Source: an uncultured Bacteroidales bacterium (lineage in GTDB: Bacteria > Bacteroidota > Bacteroidia > Bacteroidales > Marinilabiliaceae). From it: 14,207 bases of DNA. The DNA lies in contig CAKUYZ010000043.1 in NCBI GenBank assembly GCA_934717675.1, positions 1 through 14,207 on the forward strand. Reading direction: 5' to 3'. Numbering within the stretch: the first letter of the stretch is position 1; each line of letters starts with the position of its first letter. The notes under the pieces are model-generated. The model saw only the letters and a program-made list of their open reading frames with translations, was not told where the DNA came from and did no database searches. The position numbers and the translations under genes are program-made. Shown in pieces: positions 5,564 through 13,855 of this stretch.

Positions 5564-8143
5564 TTATTTCTTCTTTTTGAAGAGGCCGCCAAGTGCGTCT
5601 TTGGCCTTGGAGGCCGCGTCTTTCACTTTCTCGTCCTTGATTTTGTCAATGGCCTTGTCCACGGCCTCGGTAGCTTTCTCGGAGGCCTTGGCCTTGGCCT
5701 CGCCTGCCAATGCGTTTGTGGCGTCGCTCAGGTCGAGCTTGAGCTGCGGCTTGGAGAGTGTGCCTTGAACCTTGACGCCGACGGGGAGGTCGTCACCTTT
5801 GCTGAAGTTGTTGGCAGAGCCGCCAACCTTGCTGATCAGGCCGGCAATCTCCGCCCTTGCCACAGGCATCTTGAGCATATAGTCCATGGTCTGGTCGAGA
5901 CCTTGCTTGCCGCCGAAAGTGGCCTTTCGTCCGAAGACGTTGAATTGGAAAGGCTCTACGACAACGTTTCCGTCCACAATGGTGTAGTTGACCTTGCAGT
6001 CTTTGACGCGGAGGTCGTTATACTTGTCATTGTTGAGGAGTTTGGAAAGATTTTGCTGGAACTCACTGTCTTTGAGCTGTATATCTGCCGAGGCGAAATC
6101 GCCCTTGCCGTTGACGCTCTTGAGGATGGGGCTCAGCGAGGCGTCAAGTTCCGTGACAATGTCCAAGCCAATCTTGACGCGGCCATAGGCGCTGCGGGCA
6201 ATGGGCAAGAGGCTGTCCACCACACTGAAAGAGCCTGTGAGTTTGTTGATGTCCACGTTGTTGAAGTCGAGTTTCATGTCGGCTTTGCTGTTCTTACCCT
6301 TAGGGGTCTGGAATCGGCCGTTGAGGACCAACTTGCCGTCGCAGATGTCTGTGGAGAGGCTAGAAAGGTCGGCAATGCCGTTTTCCAAAGCCACGCGGCC
6401 CGCAATGTTGGTGAGTTCAAGCTTGTCGTAGACGAGCTTGTCAATGTCCGTATTAAAGTGGAAATTGATGTTGGTGGGCAACTGCAGAGGCTCCGAGGCC
6501 GCAGTCTGCTCAGGCTGCGCGGCGGCGGTATCGGCCGGAGCGGAGTCAGAAGACGTCATGGCCAACAGCTCGTTGCAGTCGAGGAGCTTAGACTTGAGGG
6601 TGACGACGCCCTTTACGGTGCCATCGCTGAGGACGTAGGGCAGGTAGTTCTCAACATTTCCCGTGAGGCTTATGTCGCTCTTGCCAATGAGGATGTTTAG
6701 CGGGTTGAGGTTGACAGCCTGTGGCGAGAAGGCGAGGAGAGCCTCGGTGATGTCCAGTCCTTGCGGCAGCGCGGAGCCCTTGAATTGGAACTTGGTGAGG
6801 CCTATCTTGCCTTGGGCGTTCACCTTGTCATATTGCTGCTTGTCAATGCTCTGCATATCACCAACCACTTTAAGGTCGGCGTTGATGAGGCCAGAGATCT
6901 CCATGCTGTCTAGTGGAAGAGCCTTTTTGAGGCTGCCGAGGTCGATGCGACCTACCATGGAGGCATCGAAGTTCAGGTTGCTCATCGGGGTCTTGACGTT
7001 GGCCCTGATGTCGAACGGGTTACCCGCCAAGGCGAAGTGGAACGTGTCTACAGCCACGGTGGTGAGGTCTGCCGCGCCGCCAGGGTTGTTGACGACAACG
7101 GAGACGTTGATGTCGCTGAGCGACTCTGGCAGATCGGGATACTTGACATAACCGTTGCTGACCTTTAGAGCAGCATTGATGGCCGGGATGTTGTCCAAAT
7201 CGCGATACTCACCCTTGGCCATTGCAAATAGCTGGAAAGAGCCCGTCGTCTTGAGGCCCTGCACGCTCTTGAGGAACTCCTGCGGTATGAGAGCGAAAAC
7301 AGTCTGGAAAGTTGTCTCCAAGGCCGCCAACTTCATATCCACGGCAATGACGTTGGAGTCTTTGAGTTGCACCCAACCGTCAAAAGCCAGAGGCAGACCC
7401 GCGAAAGTGAGACGGTTCTCGTCAAAAGTGAACTTCATGGAGTCCAGGTCAGCCACGGCCTTGGCGTCGAAGCCTAGGCTGGCGCCCTTGACGTAGTTCA
7501 CCCCGCCAAGGCCAGCATTGATGTCGTCAATACCAAGTTTCAGCGTAAGGCCCATGACGTTGCCGTCCATAGACCCGTTCATACTGGCGTTGAGGCCGTT
7601 GACGCGCGCCACGGTGCTTGACGTGGAGTCGGTGTAGGCCAGCCTGACGTTGGTAAGCTCCACCTTCTCGAGGTTGAGCTTGAGGGGGGTGGAAGCCGTG
7701 GTGTCGGCCTCGGCCGTGGCCGTGGTGTCGGAGGCAATGTTGACAATGTCCCAGTTGACCAGGCTGTCGGCCGTGACGATGCCTTGCGCCAGCACATCGT
7801 CAATGGCCACGGCGTTGACCTGGATGTCTCCACTTATGGCCTTCATCACGTCGAGGTCGGCATGGAGGCGACCCACATGGAGCAGGGTGTCGCCCTCAAA
7901 ACGGCCTTGGCCAATTATGTCAACATTCTCAAACCCTGCGCGCAGGCTTGGGAAGCTGCTGATTATGGACAACGAGAAGTCTCCAAAATCTACCCTCGCG
8001 TCCTTGACATACTCATTGGCCATCTTCTTGGCGAAGGCCTCGACCTCGTCACTGAAGAAAGTCGGGACAATGATAAGAGCCAGAATGACAAGGGCCAAGA
8101 GGCCGCCTATCACTCCGCCTACAATCTTGAAAATTTTGCTCAT
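5564..8143 (-). CDS. AsmA-family inner-membrane-anchored protein
   Basis: An 859-residue protein with one N-terminal membrane anchor (about 8-29) and a long periplasmic region of beta-rich repeats, as in AsmA/TamB-like proteins thought to act in outer-membrane biogenesis or lipid transport between the two membranes. The N-terminal section (FFSDEVEAFAKKMANEYVKDARVDFGD, then the SFPSLRAGFENVDIIGQG segment) and the C-terminal PVARAEIAGLISKVGG and LPVGVKVQGTLSKPQLKLDL segments are typical of the Bacteroidetes form. Two low-complexity Ala/Thr/Asp linkers (about 137-152 and 529-556) interrupt the fold, and the last 50 residues are a charged Ala/Lys-rich stretch ending GGLFKKKK. The start ATG at 8143 has only a weak AGGA upstream. 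The 97-nt gap to the preceding nucleotidase leaves open whether it has its own promoter; a terminator follows. Precise cargo is unknown. Confidence 0.88.
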   Translation of the reverse strand: MSKIFKIVGGVIGGLLALVILALIIVPTFFSDEVEAFAKKMANEYVKDARVDFGDFSLSIISSFPSLRAGFENVDIIGQGRFEGDTLLHVGRLHADLDVMKAISGDIQVNAVAIDDVLAQGIVTADSLVNWDIVNIASDTTATAEADTTASTPLKLNLEKVELTNVRLAYTDSTSSTVARVNGLNASMNGSMDGNVMGLTLKLGIDDINAGLGGVNYVKGASLGFDAKAVADLDSMKFTFDENRLTFAGLPLAFDGWVQLKDSNVIAVDMKLAALETTFQTVFALIPQEFLKSVQGLKTTGSFQLFAMAKGEYRDLDNIPAINAALKVSNGYVKYPDLPESLSDINVSVVVNNPGGAADLTTVAVDTFHFALAGNPFDIRANVKTPMSNLNFDASMVGRIDLGSLKKALPLDSMEISGLINADLKVVGDMQSIDKQQYDKVNAQGKIGLTKFQFKGSALPQGLDITEALLAFSPQAVNLNPLNILIGKSDISLTGNVENYLPYVLSDGTVKGVVTLKSKLLDCNELLAMTSSDSAPADTAAAQPEQTAASEPLQLPTNINFHFNTDIDKLVYDKLELTNIAGRVALENGIADLSSLSTDICDGKLVLNGRFQTPKGKNSKADMKLDFNNVDINKLTGSFSVVDSLLPIARSAYGRVKIGLDIVTELDASLSPILKSVNGKGDFASADIQLKDSEFQQNLSKLLNNDKYNDLRVKDCKVNYTIVDGNVVVEPFQFNVFGRKATFGGKQGLDQTMDYMLKMPVARAEIAGLISKVGGSANNFSKGDDLPVGVKVQGTLSKPQLKLDLSDATNALAGEAKAKASEKATEAVDKAIDKIKDEKVKDAASKAKDALGGLFKKKK

Positions 8144-8240
8144 ATCCTGTTTCTGTGTTTAAATATGGCGAATATCACTCATTCTTGGCGTTAATACGCC
8201 CTTTCGGCCTCATTGTTCCACCGCTACGTGTGAAACTGGC

Positions 8241-9950
8241 TTAAAAATACTTCATGTCTTCAGGCATATATTGCCCAACGACATTTTCGGGAACGAACCT
8301 CCACTGCCCCAACGGCTTGACTTCTATGACTTCCGTGCCGCCCTTTGAGGCTTGCTCCAGATCCTCAATCACAAGCCCGCGCAAGTCTGTGTCTATGCTC
8401 TTGACAAGCCTTTTGCTGAAATCGTTGAACGGGATTCCGGCGCCGAACTCCAGATGCCCGCCGCCACCATTGGCGCGATAGCTGTTGAGGGCCACCTTAT
8501 ATGTCTTGTCTTTGTGGAACTTAGAGCCGTCTGCCATGCTCAATATCTTGACCCTGCTGCCTTTACGTTTTGTCACGTCCACCGTGTAGATGATTCCTGC
8601 GGCAGAGTCGAGCGTATAGTAATTCGTCTTCATCTGGCCGGGGCGGCGGAGCAGCAGCACGTGGCCGTTTTTAAGCGGATTCTGTATCCAGAGGTCGTAG
8701 CTGTACTCAAGGTAATTCAGCACCTCTTGCCCAGTCATGTTCATAACGCAGAGCATATTCTCATATTTGTATAGCGAGAACATCCGCCCCACGGTGACGT
8801 CGCCTTGCGGCAGTGAAGCCTTTATGAGCAGCGGCGCCGACATGCTGATGTCCGCCCCCGTGTGCTTCAGCATGGAGCGGTGCACCACATCGACAAAGGC
8901 GGAGCTGCCCATAAGCGCGTCTTTCGCCAAGATGGGTTTCGCGAGCTTGGCGATGACCTTTCGCGTGTAGGCCTTGACGGCCAACTGCTGCGGCGCGAGC
9001 GCGGCCTCGTAGGCCTCAGATGGCTTTACATTGGCGAGGGCTATGACGGAAGCCTTGCATACGAGCCTGCCATCAGCACCAAAAGACAAGGAAACAAGGC
9101 CAAGGTTGCGTGCGGCCGTGCCGACATCAATCAACGGGACTTTTCGACCCGACGGCGAGGTGACCACCGTGCTGTGGAGCTTATGGTCATGGCCAATGAG
9201 GATGGCGTCGAACCCGTCTACCCTCTCGCCCACAAGGACCGAGGCGTTTTCGTTGTTTGGCGTGTCAGCATCCTGATTTCCATAGGTATAGTCAAAGCCG
9301 GAATGGAAAAGGCCAATGATGGCGTCGGGGTTCTCACGCTCACGCACAACGCTCACCCAATGTTTGGCGGACTCCACCATATCTTCAAACTCCATCCCGC
9401 TCCAAAAGCTCTCCGGGAGCCAATGCGGCACATAGGGCGTGGTGAGGCCTATGACGGCGACACGCTTCCCGGCGCGCTCGAAGACGGCATAGGGCTGAAA
9501 ATATGGCTTGCCGGTGCGAGTGTCGCGGATGTTGGCGCAGAGGACTGGACAATTGACCTGCGCCGTAAACTTGTCATAGACCCTATGGCGCGCCTCAATG
9601 TCGTGGTTTCCAATCCCTACGGCGTCATACTTCATATAGTTGAATATGCGAGCCATGACGTTGACGGCAGCCGTGTCTACGTTGTTGTAGTAGTAGACAG
9701 CTGGCGAGCCTTGCAGGAAGTCACCGTTATCCAGCAAAATCACGTTGGCCGAGGTGTCGCGCACCTGGCTCACATAGGTGTAGGCGTTCGCCAAGCTATA
9801 TGGCGACACCGTGTCGCGCACAAAGTCGTAGCTGAAGATTGAGCCGTGGACATCGGTTGTGTACAACACATTGATGGTCTGCGCGCTGGCCGGTAAAGGA
9901 GCCGAACATATGGCCAGGAGCAGGCCTGCGGAGACTAAAAAATCTTTCAT
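8241..9950 (-). CDS. Secreted 2',3'-cyclic phosphodiesterase / 5'-nucleotidase family metallophosphatase (CpdB/UshA type)
   Basis: Periplasmic two-metal phosphoesterase expected to hydrolyse nucleotides or 2',3'-cyclic nucleotides to nucleosides for uptake. The signal peptide is clear (hydrophobic core LLLAICSAPLP, likely cut after ASA at residue 23). The catalytic domain has all the metal-site motifs: TTDVHG (31-36), DNGDFLQGS (74-82), GNHD (114-117), LFHSG (214-218) and GHDH (253-256). The C-terminal substrate-binding domain includes NSYRANGGGGH (489-499). The DNGDxxQGS and YRANGGGG forms are nearer to CpdB than to UshA, so cyclic phosphodiesterase activity is slightly favoured. At 569 residues it is shorter than E. 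coli CpdB but both domains are present. It starts 42 nt after the capA-like gene and has no Shine-Dalgarno sequence. Confidence 0.92.
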   Translation of the reverse strand: MKDFLVSAGLLLAICSAPLPASAQTINVLYTTDVHGSIFSYDFVRDTVSPYSLANAYTYVSQVRDTSANVILLDNGDFLQGSPAVYYYNNVDTAAVNVMARIFNYMKYDAVGIGNHDIEARHRVYDKFTAQVNCPVLCANIRDTRTGKPYFQPYAVFERAGKRVAVIGLTTPYVPHWLPESFWSGMEFEDMVESAKHWVSVVRERENPDAIIGLFHSGFDYTYGNQDADTPNNENASVLVGERVDGFDAILIGHDHKLHSTVVTSPSGRKVPLIDVGTAARNLGLVSLSFGADGRLVCKASVIALANVKPSEAYEAALAPQQLAVKAYTRKVIAKLAKPILAKDALMGSSAFVDVVHRSMLKHTGADISMSAPLLIKASLPQGDVTVGRMFSLYKYENMLCVMNMTGQEVLNYLEYSYDLWIQNPLKNGHVLLLRRPGQMKTNYYTLDSAAGIIYTVDVTKRKGSRVKILSMADGSKFHKDKTYKVALNSYRANGGGGHLEFGAGIPFNDFSKRLVKSIDTDLRGLVIEDLEQASKGGTEVIEVKPLGQWRFVPENVVGQYMPEDMKYF

Positions 9951-9992
9951 ATTGGAACGTGTTTTTGTTATTCTGCGATAGGAGGAGCGGGA

Positions 9993-11162
9993 TCACCACC
10001 CCCAGTTTTCATAGTTCTTCTCTGTTATGGAGTCTCCCTTGGCCATCACGCTTCGCGCGTCGAGCACAAAGTCGTTCAGAGCCTTGACTTCGCTCGCGGG
10101 CATCTTGCTTGCGGGGAAGCCGGCGGGGAAGGCCGTATAGTTCTTCAAGCCACTAAACCTTGGCTTTGGGGCGTGAAAAGCCACCCACCATGCGCCATCG
10201 GCCGCATCGTTATAGTTGTCTGAGCCAAGGGTCATGCCCAGCAGCATCCCGCCGTCATTTCCACGGTTCTTCATGTTAGATATGACGTTGCCAAGCGAGT
10301 AGACAACCAAGTGACGCCTGCCGTCGGGCGTGGTGATCACCTCGGCGGGCTGCACCACGTGCGGATGGCCACCAATGACGTGGTCAACACCCTTCTCAAT
10401 CAGCCACTTGGCGAGCCGCCTCTGCGCCTGGTTCGGCTCAAAGACATTCTCCACGCCCCAATGGACGCAGGCTATGACAAACTCCGCCCCAAGCGAGCGC
10501 GCCTTGACCACATCGGCCGCGATGACGGCAGTGTCAATATAGTTGACCACATTGCCGGCCGTGGGCTTCAGCCCGTTGGTGCCATATGTATAATTGAGAA
10601 ACGACAGACGGTGGCCATTGACCTCCATGACGGCGGGGTAGCGCAAGACGCGGTCAAGCGAATCCTCATAGGTGCCTATTTGCGCCAAGCCCGCGTCTCG
10701 CAACTTGGCGATGGTGCGCTCCAGCCCTTTGCGCCCGCAGTCAAGACAATGGTTGTTAGCCGTCAGGAAAACGTCATAGCCCGCGGCAGCGATTGCCTTG
10801 AAATATTCATCGGGTGAGCTGAACTGCGGGTAGCCTGAATATGGCTTGCCACGCAGCGTCACTTCAAGGTTGCACACGGCCACGTCCGCCTCCTTGCTTA
10901 ACTTGCCAATATGCTCAAAATATGGGCTATAGTCATATGTCTTGCGAACGGAATCGTAGGCGGCCCTAAGTTGCGGGCCGTGCTGCATCATGTCTCCCGC
11001 AAAGAGCAGCCGGACGGGCGCGGGGCGCAGGGCGGAATCAGCCACGGGTGTCGCGGCGGGGGCTTGGCTTGGCGCGTCTTGCCGCGGGGCCGAGCACCAC
11101 GAGACAAAGGTCACGGCCAATGCCGCCAGCGCGACAAGGGCAAAGGCTTTCTTACAAGTCAT
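9993..11162 (-). CDS. CapA-family metallophosphatase-like envelope protein
   Basis: A 389-residue member of the CapA / poly-gamma-glutamate synthesis family, which shares the calcineurin-like fold. Visible family motifs are FAGDMMQHG (54-62), VAVCNLEVTLRG (95-105), FLTANNHCLDCG (132-143), VHWGVE (233-238), VIGGHPHVVQ (262-271) and YSLGN (288-292). The N-terminus is a signal sequence with a cysteine at residue 23 (VSWC); this is a poor lipobox, so it could be a lipoprotein or a processed periplasmic protein. An Ala/Pro-rich spacer (about 26-48) follows. Despite the family name there is no capB or capC nearby, so polyglutamate synthesis is not supported; in Bacteroidetes such proteins are common and of unknown substrate. 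It begins 18 nt after the upstream lipoprotein gene. Confidence 0.9.
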   Translation of the reverse strand: MTCKKAFALVALAALAVTFVSWCSAPRQDAPSQAPAATPVADSALRPAPVRLLFAGDMMQHGPQLRAAYDSVRKTYDYSPYFEHIGKLSKEADVAVCNLEVTLRGKPYSGYPQFSSPDEYFKAIAAAGYDVFLTANNHCLDCGRKGLERTIAKLRDAGLAQIGTYEDSLDRVLRYPAVMEVNGHRLSFLNYTYGTNGLKPTAGNVVNYIDTAVIAADVVKARSLGAEFVIACVHWGVENVFEPNQAQRRLAKWLIEKGVDHVIGGHPHVVQPAEVITTPDGRRHLVVYSLGNVISNMKNRGNDGGMLLGMTLGSDNYNDAADGAWWVAFHAPKPRFSGLKNYTAFPAGFPASKMPASEVKALNDFVLDARSVMAKGDSITEKNYENWGW

Positions 11163-11180
11163 GGCAAAAAGGGCGAGACT

Positions 11181-11678
11181 TTAAAAATTCAACACGAAGC
11201 CAGGACGAAGCGTGACAATGGCACTATCCTCAACCACCTCATAGCCTATGAGCATGGTCTTCACTTTCTTTACCATCGACATGGACGATGGCGAGAAATC
11301 CCATACCTCACGGAATTGCACACAAGCCACCTTGTCTCGCGAATAGTTGGGGTCCTCAACCTCTCGTTGCTTGACGTCATCTATTGTCAGCGGGGCGCCG
11401 TTCATGTCGGTCACCTTGGCCTTGTGGAGGTAGACTGCCGCAAAAAGCGAGTCTACGAAAGCCTCTCTGTCGAAACCCTCATAAAGTTCGGGGGCGTATG
11501 GGTCACGAAAATCTTGCGGCTTCAGATATACGTTGTAGACAATCTCTTTGCCTTCGGCCTGCGTCTGGATCGGGGCGTCCGGCTCTTTTGCCGTCTGGCT
11601 GCCAGAAGACGCGCCATCGGCGCAAGAGAAGAGCGCGACAGCGGAGATTGCCGCCACAAAAAAAATGGTGAGTTTCAT
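11181..11678 (-). CDS. Small putative lipoprotein with faint GldN-like features
   Basis: A 165-residue predicted lipoprotein: short lysine-start signal, hydrophobic core, lipobox LFSC with Cys19, then a Ser/Gln/Pro-rich linker to about residue 44. Family not firmly recognised. The region about 68-150 (DREAFVDSLFAAVYLHKAKVTD, then LTIDDVKQ, then FREVWDFSPSSMSM and MLIGYEVV) resembles in order and spacing the GldN/PorN fold, where a 'KEDWxFD...S.M.VRIxGIAP' segment follows a helical part. This is my impression of pattern only; most of the conserved residues are changed. Residues after the lipobox lack an acidic surface-export signal, so an inner leaflet, periplasm-facing location is likelier. 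It lies 21 nt after the dihydroorotase gene and 18 nt before the capA-like gene, in the same operon. Confidence 0.8.
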   Translation of the reverse strand: MKLTIFFVAAISAVALFSCADGASSGSQTAKEPDAPIQTQAEGKEIVYNVYLKPQDFRDPYAPELYEGFDREAFVDSLFAAVYLHKAKVTDMNGAPLTIDDVKQREVEDPNYSRDKVACVQFREVWDFSPSSMSMVKKVKTMLIGYEVVEDSAIVTLRPGFVLNF

Positions 11679-11699
11679 AGGGGTTATGGTTTCTTAGTT

Positions 11700-13031
11700 T
11701 TATCTTCTTGGCTTGAAAGTCAGCGGCATGGCCGCACTGCCGACCACCTTGCCACCGGCGGCCACTAGGCGGCCATTGACGTAGGTCCGCTCCACACGAT
11801 GGTTAAGCGTCTCGCCCATGAGCGGCGACCAGTCGCACTTGTAGGCCACTCTCTTGACCACACTGCGGCAGGGGCGCAGGAGGGCAATGTCAGCCCACTG
11901 CCCGGCACGGATATGCCCACGGTCCTCAATGCCATAAAGTTCCGCCACGCCCTCGGCCATAAGGCGGGCCACAGTCGGATAGTCCCACCAGCCCTCATCG
12001 GCCAACCTCATCATGAGCGGCACGGAGTGCTGAATCATGGGCATGCCAGACGGCGTGTGCCAATAGTCGTGGCCAAACTTCTCTTCTTTGGCATGGGGGG
12101 CATGGTCGGTTCCGATGGTGGCAATGAGGCCAGAGGCCACGGCCCGGCGCAGGGTGTCACGGTCTTCCACCGTCTTGACGGCCGGGTTGCACTTGATGAG
12201 CGGCCCAAGGCGGGAATAGTCGGTGTCTGAAAACCACAGGTGGGCGGGACAGGCCTCGCCCGTTATGCGACGATGGGGCGTCGGGGCGTCAAGCAGCCCC
12301 AGCTCACGGCTTGTGGTTATGTGCATTATGTGCAGGCGGGCCGAAGTCTGCCTAGCCATCTCCACGGCTCGAAGACTCGACTCGTAGCAGGCCTCCGCAG
12401 TGCGTATCTTAGGGTGTTCAGCCCACGGGACATTGGCGCCATAAGTTGCACGCGCCTTATCGGCATTGGCGCGTATTATGGCCTCGTCTTCACAATGTGT
12501 GGCGATGAGCGTAGGCGCCTCGGCAAAGATCTGGCGGAGAGAGGCTTCGGAATTGACCAACATCCCGCCCGTGGAGGAGCCCATAAAGACTTTGATGCCG
12601 CACACTCGCGAATAGTCGGCGCGGAGCAGTTCTTCGGCATTGTCATTGGTGGCGCCGATGTAGAAGGCGTAATTGGTGAGCATGCGGCCACGCGCCGCAT
12701 CCATCTTGGCCTGCCATGTCTCTACCGACGTGGTCTGAGGCACGGTGTTGGGCATATCCATCACCGAGGTGACGCCTCCGAGGATGGCGGCGGCGGACTC
12801 CGAGGCCATATCGGCCTTATGCGTCAGCCCCGGGTCGCGAAAGTGCACATGGTCGTCTATGGCTCCCGGCAAGAGGTATAGGCCCGAGGCGTCAACCACA
12901 TCGTCGGCATTTGGCAGTGGCGCGCCATCGGCCAAGACATCGGATATGCGGCCGTCATCGCCAATGAGGACACTACCTCGGGCAATGCGGCCATCGGCCA
13001 CAATCTGGGCATCGCAAATCAGTGTCTTCAT
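11700..13031 (-). CDS. pyrC: Dihydroorotase
   Basis: Cytoplasmic zinc amidohydrolase that cyclises N-carbamoyl-L-aspartate to dihydroorotate in de novo pyrimidine synthesis. The 443-residue product has the full set of likely metal ligands: HVHFRDPG (H61, H63), the KVFMGSSTGGM segment with K147 as candidate bridging carbamylated lysine, H179 in ATHCED, H237 in HIMHITTSRE, and D309 in GTDHAPH. The length and the DPGLTHKAD / GSSTG forms fit the class I-like dihydroorotases of Bacteroidetes. Allantoinase and hydantoinase share the fold, but the FRDPG motif and EACPAHLWFS favour dihydroorotase. The start codon at 13031 overlaps the stop of the mannosyltransferase gene as ATGA, indicating translational coupling. 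No other pyrimidine gene is adjacent. Confidence 0.93.
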   Translation of the reverse strand: MKTLICDAQIVADGRIARGSVLIGDDGRISDVLADGAPLPNADDVVDASGLYLLPGAIDDHVHFRDPGLTHKADMASESAAAILGGVTSVMDMPNTVPQTTSVETWQAKMDAARGRMLTNYAFYIGATNDNAEELLRADYSRVCGIKVFMGSSTGGMLVNSEASLRQIFAEAPTLIATHCEDEAIIRANADKARATYGANVPWAEHPKIRTAEACYESSLRAVEMARQTSARLHIMHITTSRELGLLDAPTPHRRITGEACPAHLWFSDTDYSRLGPLIKCNPAVKTVEDRDTLRRAVASGLIATIGTDHAPHAKEEKFGHDYWHTPSGMPMIQHSVPLMMRLADEGWWDYPTVARLMAEGVAELYGIEDRGHIRAGQWADIALLRPCRSVVKRVAYKCDWSPLMGETLNHRVERTYVNGRLVAAGGKVVGSAAMPLTFKPRR

Positions 13032-13771
13032 GCCTTGCCCACCTTTTTATATTTGTGGAAGAGACTGCGAAGCTTCATGCCAATGACACCCCACACGGCC
13101 TCGTTGAAGATGCCGCCGCTCATCTTTGACCGGCCTTGCTTCCTGTCTGTGAATATGATTGGCACCTCGACGATGCGGAATCCCATTTTCCACGCCGTGA
13201 ACTTCATCTCGATTTGGAAGCCATAGCCTTTGAGGCGTACATGATCCAAATCTATGGCTTCCAACACCTTGCGGCTGTAGCACTTAAAGCCGGCCGTGGT
13301 GTCCATAATCTTCATGCCAGTGATGAAACGGACATAGACCGAGGCAAAATAGGACATCAGGACGCGCCCCATAGGCCAGTTCACCACATTGACGCCAGAA
13401 ATGTAGCGCGAGCCAATGGCCATATCTGCCCCTTTTTCCACACACGCGTCAAGGAGCCTCTCCAAATCGTCTGGCGAGTGGGAGAAGTCGGCGTCCATCT
13501 CGAAGACATAATCATAGCCATGCTCAAGTGCCCACTTGAAACCCGTGAGGTAGGCCGTGCCGAGCCCCTGCTTGCCTTGCCTCTCGATGAGGAAAAGCTC
13601 ATCGGAATATTTTGTCATCAAGTCCTTGACAATGCCCGCGGTGCCATCGGGCGAGCCGTCGTCAATTATAAGGATGTGGAAATCGTGCTGTTGTGAGAAG
13701 ACCGCGCTTATGATGGCCGTGATGTTCTCTTTCTCATTATATGTCGGGATGATAACAACGTCCTTCGTCAT
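13028..13771 (-). CDS. Polyprenol-phosphate mannosyltransferase (DPM1-like, GT2)
   Basis: Family 2 glycosyltransferase predicted to move mannose from GDP-mannose to undecaprenyl/polyprenyl phosphate, giving a lipid-linked donor for envelope glycosylation. The 247-residue protein has IIPTYNEKENI (7-17), the nucleotide-binding IIDDGSPDGT (35-44), EMDADFSHSP with the DAD metal site (91-100), and IGSRYISG (119-126) with VNWPMGR. KGYGFQIEM and RKQGRSKMS are typical of the DPM1 group. There is no C-terminal membrane domain, so it resembles the single-domain, peripheral-membrane form. It is the first gene after a good promoter; the ATG at 13771 has no Shine-Dalgarno sequence and the leader is about 22-24 nt. 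Its TGA overlaps the dihydroorotase ATG. Confidence 0.93.
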   Translation of the reverse strand: MTKDVVIIPTYNEKENITAIISAVFSQQHDFHILIIDDGSPDGTAGIVKDLMTKYSDELFLIERQGKQGLGTAYLTGFKWALEHGYDYVFEMDADFSHSPDDLERLLDACVEKGADMAIGSRYISGVNVVNWPMGRVLMSYFASVYVRFITGMKIMDTTAGFKCYSRKVLEAIDLDHVRLKGYGFQIEMKFTAWKMGFRIVEVPIIFTDRKQGRSKMSGGIFNEAVWGVIGMKLRSLFHKYKKVGKA

Positions 13772-13798
13772 ATTGATTCATAAAGTGGATGCCAGAGC

Positions 13799-13831
13799 CA
13801 AAATTAACGAAAAGAATTGAGAAAAGCCCAA
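13799..13831 (-). promoter_or_regulatory. Promoter of the dpm1-pyrC-capA-cpdB operon
   Basis: The minus strand reads TAATTTTG at 13806-13799, a perfect match to the Bacteroidetes -7 element TAnnTTTG, with TTGG upstream (13831-13828) as a -33 element at slightly long spacing. Transcription would start near 13793, leaving a 22-24 nt leader to the ATG at 13771. Confidence 0.65.
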
Positions 13832-13855
13832 CCACGGCGGCTTGACCCCGGAAAG

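Noticed and set aside
5540..6700. Long plus-strand open frame of 386 codons opposite the AsmA-family gene
   Set aside because: It is antisense to a well-supported gene, has low-complexity V/L/G/E composition with no recognisable domain, and arises from the GC-biased third positions of the real frame.
8187..8200. Small hairpin GGCGT-TAAT-ACGCC between the CpdB-like and AsmA-family genes
   Set aside because: Only five base pairs and no T tract on either strand, so it is not supported as a terminator or regulatory element.
8862..9842. Plus-strand open frame of 326 codons opposite the CpdB-like gene
   Set aside because: Antisense shadow of a gene with a full set of catalytic motifs; no family features of its own.
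9993..11162. Capsular poly-gamma-glutamate synthesis locus
   Set aside because: The CapA-family protein is real, but no CapB ligase or CapC membrane protein lies nearby, so the pathway cannot be claimed.
10911..11768. Plus-strand open frame of 285 codons spanning parts of three minus-strand genes
   Set aside because: It runs across gene junctions that are clearly organised on the other strand and shows no domain or start signal.
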